From UBA1163 sp049513055 (GTDB lineage Bacteria > Desulfobacterota > BSN033 > UBA1163), in the NCBI GenBank assembly GCA_049513055.1, contig JBEKWN010000178.1, positions 1 to 6,069 on the forward strand: a stretch of 6,069 bases of DNA. The letters run 5' to 3'. Both the position numbers and the translations under genes were made by a program. Of this stretch, positions 1 through 3,844 are shown piece after piece (positions within the stretch are counted from its first letter, which is position 1; every line of letters starts with the position of its first letter). The notes beneath the pieces were generated by a model. The model was not told where the DNA came from, made no database searches, and saw only the letters and a list, made by a program, of their open reading frames with translations.

Positions 1-114
1 ATCCAATCCCTTCTTCCAATCTTGGGAGAAGATCACGAGGTGATCAAAAAACTGAAAGCTCTCGTGAGAGGAAAGTTGCCCTCATCCCCAGATGATTTTC
101 CTCATAGAAGATGA
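1..114 (+). CDS. Possible C-terminal tail of a truncated gene, unknown function
   Basis: Frame 1 is open from the left edge to a TGA at 112-114 and would give the last 37 residues of a protein whose start lies outside the window. The tail has mixed hydrophobic and charged residues in a helix-like pattern (LGEDHEVIKKLKALVRGKL), followed by a proline, serine and aspartate-rich end. That looks more like protein than the alternatives: frame 2 stops early, and frame 3 is open to about position 93 but gives a serine and arginine-rich string. No family is recognised. The stretch is too short for the open frame alone to be strong evidence, and no terminator hairpin follows the stop. Confidence 0.4.
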   Translation: MQSLLPILGEDHEVIKKLKALVRGKLPSSPDDFPHRR

Positions 115-258
115 CTCCCTAAGCTATCACAAGTTAGTCATAGTGGTTTTGAGGTTTTCAGACGAATGTCATCCCCTACTCCTTAGCTGACTATGGCAGC
201 CATGATTGCCTCTTCTATTTTATCGCTGGGCTTTCACTTGAACTCGTAGTCGTGCCTC
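115..258. other. Intergenic stretch without a supported gene
   Basis: No convincing gene, terminator or RNA was found here. An 18-codon ORF starting at ATG 193 and ending with TAG 247-249 has no Shine-Dalgarno and looks like chance. A short perfect inverted repeat (ATGGC-A-GCCAT, 193-203) lies at its start. A TTGAAC hexamer at 238-243 could be a -35 element, but no good -10 lies at the right distance, so no promoter is called. Confidence 0.4.
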
Positions 259-519
259 TTGGTAAAACGATGCCGAACATTAATAACCTGTCTATTGCAT
301 ATAGTCGAAATTGACGAAAAGCAAAAAAGTTTTTATGTGGTTAATCAATCAGGGAAGATATCGTGGCCGCCCCTGAAATATCAGAAGTTGGAGGAAGTTC
401 ACAATAAAATTCACAATGGGGAAATAACTTTACTTTCCTATGAAATTGATAAATTGCTTCCAACATGGGGGAATTATATCGCTGGTCTATTTAAACATCT
501 TGGCTGCGATAAGATTTAA
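259..519 (+). CDS. Small hypothetical protein, start codon uncertain
   Basis: The frame is open to TAA at 517-519. The region from about 298 onward reads like a real soluble protein: a short beta-like segment (FYVVNQSGKISWPPLKY), then helices carrying EVHNKIHNGEITLLSYEIDKL and a conserved-looking end (TWGNYIAGLFKHLGCDKI). I do not recognise a characterised family. The start is the weak point. The only candidates are TTG at 259 and TTG at 295, neither with a purine-rich Shine-Dalgarno, and an in-frame TAG at 247-249 blocks extension. An ATG at 270 lies in another frame and stops after 14 codons. The gene may use a weak TTG start (295 gives about 74 residues) or may have lost its 5' end. The next gene begins about 30 bases downstream on the same strand. 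Confidence 0.5.
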   Translation: MVKRCRTLITCLLHIVEIDEKQKSFYVVNQSGKISWPPLKYQKLEEVHNKIHNGEITLLSYEIDKLLPTWGNYIAGLFKHLGCDKI

Positions 520-548
520 CTTTCACCGTGGTTCTGCGGAGGCTTACA

Positions 549-716
549 ATGGCAACCGCCCTCGATCCCAAACAAATTGTCTCTTTTGAAGAGCTTCTTA
601 TGTTCCAAGTCGTCCAACAAGAAGCCCTTACCAGGTTGCTTGTGGAGAAAGGGATATTCACCAAGGAAGAGTTGTTCGAAATGGTGAAGGTTGTGGATCG
701 GGAGATGAAAAGGTAG
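549..716 (+). CDS. 55-aa hypothetical protein, full-length copy
   Basis: ATG 549 is chosen because a strong GGAGG (538-542) lies six bases upstream; the longer version from GTG 528 has no such site. The product is a small, soluble, mostly helical protein: an N-terminal LDPKQIVSFEELL segment, a central QQEALTRLLVEKGIFT part and a charged end (EELFEMVKVVDREMKR). The pattern resembles short hypothetical proteins I associate with Desulfobacterota-like genomes, with no known function. There is no signal peptide, no membrane segment and no metal-binding motif. The C-terminal 21 residues are repeated, diverged, at 1298-1360 after the helix-turn-helix gene, with 15 of 21 residues identical by hand count. 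It starts 29 bases after the preceding ORF and ends 17 bases before the next start, so an operon is likely. Confidence 0.75.
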   Translation: MATALDPKQIVSFEELLMFQVVQQEALTRLLVEKGIFTKEELFEMVKVVDREMKR

Positions 717-733
717 AAAAAACGGAGATGATA

Positions 734-1294
734 ATGAGAAGAGGGGGAATACTTCAGGGTAAGGAAGACAATTTGCTAAAGGACTTGAAAGAAACCACTC
801 TTTCCTTTAAGAAACTGGGGGAAAGGCATGGAGTGTCGAGGCAGGCGGTTCATGCCTTTTTTAAAAGGCAGGGGATCAAGAGACCAGTGAAACCCAAAGG
901 GCATCAGACTGGGGAATGCCGTTTGTGCCAGAAGCTGATCCAGATCAGCAAGAAACCCCACAGCGAATTTATTTCCATTCATACAATCGTAAAGGAAACA
1001 GGGGGGTCAAGGGTAAAATACCTTTACCATCTCCGAACGCTGAGAGATAGGAGATTGGTCGATGAGAAGTTTGGACGACTCTACTCAAAAAGGGCTGAGA
1101 AGGCTTATGCGATCTATTTTAAGAAGCGACTCCCAATCAGCATGATAGGACGGAAGGTCGGATTAAAGAATTTTCAGTCGATCATCCAAAATCATCGGGA
1201 ATTGGGATGGAATGTCCCACCCTCGCTCTATGTCTATGGTGGGCGGGAGAGGAGCAGGATTCAGAGTGAAATCAAACGGAGAAAACAGCGGTAG
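734..1294 (+). CDS. Putative DNA-binding protein with three helix-turn-helix-like segments
   Basis: ATG 734 is preferred over ATG 728 because GGAG (724-727) then lies six bases upstream instead of touching the start; this gives 186 residues. Residues 22-47 form a good helix-turn-helix (SFKKLGERHGVSRQAVHAFF), with the serine-arginine-glutamine pattern typical of recognition helices. A basic linker (KRPVKPKGH) and a CRLC pair (C62, C65) follow. Residues 78-113 look like a winged helix (YHLRTLRDRRLVDEKFGRL), and residues 125-158 look like a third helix-turn-helix (LPISMIGRKVGLKNFQSII). The tail is strongly basic. No catalytic motif of a recombinase, transposase or nuclease is visible. A transcription regulator or element-encoded DNA-binding protein is the likely role; the exact family is not recognised. 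The gene is flanked by a full and a truncated copy of the same small gene. Confidence 0.8.
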   Translation: MRRGGILQGKEDNLLKDLKETTLSFKKLGERHGVSRQAVHAFFKRQGIKRPVKPKGHQTGECRLCQKLIQISKKPHSEFISIHTIVKETGGSRVKYLYHLRTLRDRRLVDEKFGRLYSKRAEKAYAIYFKKRLPISMIGRKVGLKNFQSIIQNHRELGWNVPPSLYVYGGRERSRIQSEIKRRKQR

Positions 1295-1372
1295 ATGGGA
1301 ATATTCACCAAGGAGGAGTTTGTGGAGATGGTAAGGGTAGTTAATGGGGAGATGAAGAAGAAAAGGAGATAA
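1295..1372 (+). pseudogene. Truncated second copy of the 55-aa gene
   Basis: The frame ATG 1295 to TAA 1370-1372 encodes 25 residues (GIFTKEEFVEMVRVVNGEMK followed by a basic end) matching the C-terminal part of the protein at 549-716. By hand alignment, 15 of 21 residues and 49 of 63 bases agree, and most changes are conservative (K/R, D/N, L/F). The similarity begins exactly where the helix-turn-helix gene stops (TAG 1292-1294), and the N-terminal 30 or so residues are missing. Similarity may continue a little past the stop, as GGAGATAAT follows copy 2 and GGAGATGATAAT follows copy 1. It could be a decayed remnant or a short peptide translated by reinitiation at the TAGATG junction; its own Shine-Dalgarno is poor. 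Confidence 0.7.
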
Positions 1373-1383
1373 TAGCCATCGGT

Positions 1384-1503
1384 ATGAATAAGAAGAATAA
1401 TTCAAAGATAGAATTGGTTGATTTTAACGGGATGCTCCAAAGGGTTAAGAGAATTAAACAGAGAAAATCAGGGATGTATAGGAAGCGAAAAAGAAAGGGG
1501 TGA
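1384..1503 (+). CDS. Small, very basic 39-aa ORF, hypothetical
   Basis: ATG 1384 to TGA 1501-1503. The product has 15 lysines and arginines and only two acidic residues in 39, with a short mixed centre (IELVDFNGMLQRVKRIKQ) and a basic C-terminal run. It could bind RNA or DNA, but composition alone shows only that it is basic. In favour of a real gene: it fills the gap between neighbours neatly, its stop overlaps the Shine-Dalgarno of the next gene (GGGGTGA, 1497-1503), and the centre does not look random. Against it: no Shine-Dalgarno lies at the normal distance, as the nearest AAGGAGA (1362-1368) is 15 bases from the start, and A-rich DNA gives lysine codons by chance. No family is recognised. 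Confidence 0.45.
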   Translation: MNKKNNSKIELVDFNGMLQRVKRIKQRKSGMYRKRKRKG

Positions 1504-1508
1504 CCTGA

Positions 1509-1991
1509 ATGAAATCATTATCGCTCAGCTTGGGAGTTATCCTTGTAGCCATAGGATTCACTCTCTTTTACCATGCAGAAGTGTGGGGGGAAGATTGGAG
1601 GTTATATGGGCAAGATGGTTTTGCAAGTTACTACTATGATGCAGACAAAACAATTCGCCCATCTAAAAACATTGTTAGAGTGTGGGGGAAGGTTATTTAT
1701 GCGAAGGAAGGTGTAACTGAATTAGCAACACGGTTGGGGAAAGGATTCAGGACTTTAAACTTTTCAATAGATTTATATGAATTTAATTGCGAAAAAAGGG
1801 AGTATAAAGAATTACAGAGGACTTTTTTTTCACAGAGGGCGACCTATTTAGGAGAACAAAGTGATTTATCAGGGGGTTATGTAAATCAAGGGAGTATCCA
1901 AGAAAAATTATACAAAATAATATGCAAATCAATGGGGGAGGATTTGGAACCGACGAAATCTCAACCGTCAAGGTCAAGACGGAACAAATGA
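1509..1991 (+). CDS. Exported protein, surface-adhesin protein E-like
   Basis: ATG 1509 has AAGGGGTG (1495-1502) six bases upstream. Residues 1-26 form a signal peptide (one lysine, then a hydrophobic stretch at 6-20), probably cleaved around residues 23-27, so the product should be periplasmic or surface exposed. The mature part begins EDWRLYG and continues with YYYDADKTIRPSKNIVRVW, a layout typical of the surface-adhesin E-like family: W-x-LY, then Y-x-D with a serine or arginine-proline element, then a beta strand V-R-V-W. The family's later features follow: SIDLYEFNC with C94, and GSIQEKLYKIIC with C139, a likely disulfide pair. The C-terminus is a basic tail beyond the domain. The name comes from a Haemophilus laminin and plasminogen-binding protein; most homologues have unknown roles, so adhesion is not claimed here. 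It overlaps the next gene by four bases (ATGA). Confidence 0.75.
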   Translation: MKSLSLSLGVILVAIGFTLFYHAEVWGEDWRLYGQDGFASYYYDADKTIRPSKNIVRVWGKVIYAKEGVTELATRLGKGFRTLNFSIDLYEFNCEKREYKELQRTFFSQRATYLGEQSDLSGGYVNQGSIQEKLYKIICKSMGEDLEPTKSQPSRSRRNK

Positions 1992-2278
1992 AGCAATCCA
2001 GAGATAGAATACCTGACGAAGTTATCGAGGGAATCTTTCCCAAAAAGCTAAAAAGGTATGGAGCATCGGGAAAGGTATATTCTCAACTGAAGAAAATGAT
2101 TCTTAAGGGTGAGTTGAAAAAGGGGGAAAGTCTATCCTACGAAAGGATTGTTCAGGAGTTCAATGTCAGTAGAGATATCGCCCATGGGGTAATTTCTCAA
2201 TTAAAAAAGGATGGGTTAGTGATTTCTAAAAGGGGAGTGGGGTCATTTGTTACAAACCCTCTTAAGGAAACCCGATAA
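1988..2278 (+). CDS. GntR-type winged helix-turn-helix protein, DNA-binding domain only
   Basis: The frame is open from 1922, but ATG 1988 is preferred. It overlaps the TGA of the preceding gene as ATGA (1988-1991), a usual translational-coupling junction, with GGA (1980-1982) just upstream. The 96-residue product has a 27-residue basic leader and then a standard GntR domain at about residues 28-90: GKVYSQLKKMILKGELKKGE, then ERIVQEFNVSRDIAHGVISQL as the helix-turn-helix, and a wing ending in GVGSFVTN. It stops six residues later, so the effector or oligomerisation domain of FadR, HutC, YtrA or MocR-type regulators is absent. It likely acts as a transcription regulator or as a small DNA-binding partner of a neighbour. 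The domain call is confident; the target and ligand are unknown. Confidence 0.85.
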   Translation: MKQSRDRIPDEVIEGIFPKKLKRYGASGKVYSQLKKMILKGELKKGESLSYERIVQEFNVSRDIAHGVISQLKKDGLVISKRGVGSFVTNPLKETR

Positions 2279-2316
2279 GAAACTTACTCCAGAGAAAGAC
2301 GTAAAATAGAGGGTTC

Positions 2317-2814
2317 ATGGAATCAATACCTGAAGCAATTGTGGAAAAGACCTGGCAAGAAGTTGCCGGTTTTAGCCCTGATAGAGCGAAGAAAGAGATG
2401 ATGAAGATTGGCAACAGCCAGTCGGAGCTCTTGGCCTTCGTAACGGAATCATCCCAAGAAATGGGTCAGGAAGTGAGAGAACTTGCGATCTATATGTTTC
2501 TTGTTGTCTACCGGATGTTTCAAAAGGCCCATGGGAAGATCAAAAAGATTTCCTCTGAAGAGATTATCAAGTGTGATGAACACAATGAAGGTCTAATGGA
2601 AAGATTAGAGGGAGCACATGAAAAATTTCTTGATAGGGTTGCCAGTGTTCAGACTTCCAGACAGCCTTACGTGGTGAAGTATGTAGCGGATGCTTTGATG
2701 GAAGATGATGAAGGGGAGGATGCTTTAGCATTAACAGATGAACGGAAGGGTTTTCTCTTCCTCCTTCTCAAAACCGTGATTGATGTTCTCGACCAAAAGG
2801 GTATGAAGTCATAA
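2317..2814 (+). CDS. Conserved-looking hypothetical protein, 165 aa, all-helical
   Basis: ATG 2317 follows GAGGG (2309-2313) at a short spacing and lies 38 bases after the GntR gene. The protein appears soluble and almost wholly helical, without a signal peptide. Visible parts are an N-terminal IVEKTWQEVAGFSPDRAKKE segment, a central hydrophobic helix (RELAIYMFLVVYRMF, about residues 54-68) that looks amphipathic rather than membrane-spanning, a charged middle (EGLMERLEGAHEKFLDRV), an acidic patch (MEDDEGEDA) and a C-terminal helix (FLFLLLKTVIDVLDQKG). Codon use and the amino acid pattern support a real gene, and I believe similar uncharacterised proteins exist in Desulfobacterota-like genomes, but I cannot name a family. 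No catalytic or metal-binding motif is visible. It is the last gene of the plus-strand cluster; no clear terminator follows. Confidence 0.75.
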   Translation: MESIPEAIVEKTWQEVAGFSPDRAKKEMMKIGNSQSELLAFVTESSQEMGQEVRELAIYMFLVVYRMFQKAHGKIKKISSEEIIKCDEHNEGLMERLEGAHEKFLDRVASVQTSRQPYVVKYVADALMEDDEGEDALALTDERKGFLFLLLKTVIDVLDQKGMKS

Positions 2815-2966
2815 AGTTCAATATGGCCTTTTTATCAATTCTGGCAAGTAGTAAGAGTGGTTCCCCTTGCATACTTCTTCCTGAAGTCAACAAGTCGAGA
2901 ATCTATATCGGAATACCAGATTTCAAGTGATAATTCTTAAAAAGATGGTTTTCACAAAACATTTTT

Positions 2967-3034
2967 GGGAGGCACTTTTTTGGGTTGACTTGTTCACCAT
3001 TTGATGATACCTGTTTCATGAAAAGTGCCCACCC
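2967..3034. repeat. Imperfect inverted repeat, 9-bp core arms, 41-base spacer
   Basis: GGCACTTTT at 2971-2979 is the exact reverse complement of AAAAGTGCC at 3021-3029. The match extends outward to GGG (2967-2969) against CCC (3032-3034) with one mismatch and a single-base bulge. The spacer is AT-rich. Arms reading GGGTGGGCACTTTT are reminiscent of the repeated terminal sequences of some IS21-like elements, but that is a loose memory-based resemblance and no istA or istB remnant is visible. It could also be a protein-binding site or a poor hairpin. Confidence 0.5.
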
Positions 3035-3065
3035 GAGTCTCAGTTAACCTTACAACCTAGATGTT

Positions 3066-3207
3066 GGTCTCCGGGTTTGGGAATTTCGTCATCCGAAATA
3101 AGAGAGCCAGGCGAGGCCGCAACCCCCAGACGGGAGGTCGTATTGAGATTACCCCAAGAAGGATCTTAATGTTTAAACCGAGCCCGGTGCTGAAGGCCTG
3201 TCTCAAT
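3066..3207. other. GC-richer island with nested hairpins; possible structured RNA or element remnant
   Basis: Several inverted repeats lie end to end. GGTCTC (3066-3071) pairs with GAGA-CC (3102-3108, one bulged G) and encloses ATTTCG/CGAAAT (3083-3088 with 3094-3099). ACC-CCC (3122-3127) pairs with GGG-A-GGT (3132-3138). ATTGAGA (3142-3148) pairs with TCTCAAT (3201-3207) and encloses ACCG/CGGT (3177-3180 with 3185-3188). The block is visibly richer in G and C than its flanks, which is often seen for structured RNAs in AT-leaning genomes. Strand is unknown, no promoter or terminator was assigned, and no known RNA family is recognised. Confidence 0.3.
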
Positions 3208-3267
3208 CGTCCAGGGAATCAATGATGCCTTTCACCACCCTCAGGGAATTTCAAAATAAGAGGTAGT

Positions 3268-3447
3268 TCATTGTTGGTTGCTTCCTGTGCTCAACAACCC
3301 AGCTTTTTCGCCAATTATGGATGATTTGAATTGATAATCGTCATTGATTCTTTTTTCGGCCTCCAAAACTCCTTCTTTACCTAATTTATAGCCTGATCGG
3401 CACTCGAATGGATAATTAGGGCACTCCCTATCTTGTGGTCGAAACAA
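3268..3447 (-). pseudogene. Probable 3' remnant of a minus-strand gene, cysteine-containing
   Basis: On the minus strand the frame ending with TGA at 3270-3268 has a protein-like final part of about 59 residues: DRECPNYPFECRSGYKLGKE, then EAEKRINDDYQFKSSIIGEK and a short polar tail. The cysteine pair in ECPNYPFEC could bind a metal or form a disulfide. The frame stays open further upstream, but that portion is the antisense of the B12 riboswitch and reads as random arginine and leucine-rich sequence, so it is unlikely to be coding. The only start near the change is TTG 3447, with no Shine-Dalgarno. The simplest reading is a gene whose 5' part was replaced when the B12 promoter and leader came to lie there. 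The product is not recognised, and a chance frame cannot be ruled out. Confidence 0.35.
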
Positions 3448-3456
3448 AGAAAAAAC

Positions 3457-3486
3457 TTGACAGGCCCATTTGGGGTTTGTTAAAAG
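3457..3486 (+). promoter_or_regulatory. Sigma70-type promoter for the B12 riboswitch and receptor
   Basis: A perfect -35 hexamer TTGACA (3457-3462) is followed after 18 bases by TAAAAG (3481-3486), which matches four of six consensus -10 bases. A start of transcription near 3492-3496 would place the 5' end just before the closing stem of the riboswitch at 3504, as expected for such leaders, giving an untranslated leader of about 350 bases. The weak -10 and slightly long spacer leave some doubt. Confidence 0.6.
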
Positions 3487-3503
3487 AAACTTATCAAAAC
3501 GGC

Positions 3504-3695
3504 GATATCCAGGTAAAGGGAACCTCGTAATCCCGCATAAGTGGGAAATTCGGGGACGGACCCGCCGCTGTAGTCCCGATTCCGCTATTGAGTTCTTTAG
3601 ATGGCGGGATGAGTGCCTTAACAAGAAAAGCCACTGTGCAATCGCATGGGAAGGCGAGTTAAGGTCGGGAGAGTCAGAAAACCTGCCTGGATATT
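3504..3695 (+). promoter_or_regulatory. Cobalamin (vitamin B12) riboswitch aptamer
   Basis: The conserved blocks of the cobalamin riboswitch occur in order. They are AAAGGGAA (3515-3522), CCCGCCGCTGTAG (3561-3573), the B12 box GCCACTG (3630-3636) followed by TGGGAAGGC (3647-3655), and AGAAAACCTGCC (3676-3687). The closing stem P1 is unusually clear: GATATCCAGG (3504-3513) pairs with CCTGGATATT (3686-3695), ten pairs including one G-U. A variable arm CCGCTAT/ATGGCGG (3582-3588 with 3601-3607) lies between the conserved blocks. The element binds adenosylcobalamin or a related corrinoid and turns down the downstream gene. Here it precedes an intrinsic terminator and a TonB-dependent receptor, so control is most likely by transcription attenuation. 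Confidence 0.95.
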
Positions 3696-3759
3696 CTTCA
3701 CGAAAAGGTCTTCGAGGATAAGGCTGTGAAGGGTGTCAGCGGGTATAATCCCCAGTCTT
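3696..3759 (+). promoter_or_regulatory. Candidate expression platform with antiterminator pairing
   Basis: AAGGCTG occurs twice, at 3720-3726 and at 3767-3773. The second copy is the 3' arm of the terminator. The first could pair with the terminator's 5' arm (CAGTCTT, 3753-3759; seven pairs, one G-U) and so prevent termination. A competing stem, CTTCAC (3696-3701) with GTGAAG (3726-3731), starts directly after P1 and shares G3726 with the first copy, so ligand-bound folding could free the terminator. The pairings are seen in the sequence; the switching order is inferred. Confidence 0.4.
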
Positions 3760-3785
3760 TAGTGCGAAGGCTGGGGATTTTTTTT
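3747..3785 (+). terminator. Intrinsic terminator of the B12 riboswitch
   Basis: AATCCCCAGTCTT (3747-3759) pairs with AAGGCTGGGGATT (3767-3779) over 13 positions with a single G-U pair and a seven-base loop (3760-3766), followed by a run of eight T residues (3778-3785, the first two within the stem). It lies 59 bases upstream of the receptor start codon, so stopping here prevents receptor synthesis. Its position right after a cobalamin aptamer marks it as the regulated off-switch rather than the end of a gene. Confidence 0.92.
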
Positions 3786-3844
3786 GGACCCTTCTCCTCA
3801 GCAAATCCATTTTAGGTGCACTAAAAGATTAGGGGGAGGTTCCT

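Larger units (their letters stand above)
2815..3267. other. Gene-poor region with inverted repeats
   Basis: No intact gene was found on either strand. A 35-codon ORF at 2823-2930 has no usable Shine-Dalgarno and is not called. The region contains a spaced inverted repeat (2967-3034) and a GC-richer island with several hairpins (3066-3207), listed separately. There is no evident terminator for the gene ending at 2814. The mixture of repeats and the broken-looking minus-strand ORF that follows suggests scar tissue from past rearrangement, but no transposase fragment is recognisable. Confidence 0.5.

Noticed and set aside
1418..1639. Plus-strand 73-codon ORF
   Set aside because: It overlaps the 39-aa ORF and the start of the adhesin E-like gene in another frame, has no Shine-Dalgarno and shows no protein-like pattern.
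2823..2930. 35-codon ORF directly after the 165-aa gene
   Set aside because: There is no Shine-Dalgarno at a usable distance and no recognisable pattern; the length is expected by chance.
3448..3624. Upstream extension of the minus-strand ORF ending at 3268
   Set aside because: This part is the antisense of the riboswitch and promoter, and its translation looks random; only the final 59 or so codons look protein-like.
3470..3721. Plus-strand 83-codon ORF over the leader of btuB
   Set aside because: It lies wholly over the cobalamin riboswitch; the reading frame is a by-product of the structured GC-rich RNA, and the residues include the conserved RNA blocks read as codons.
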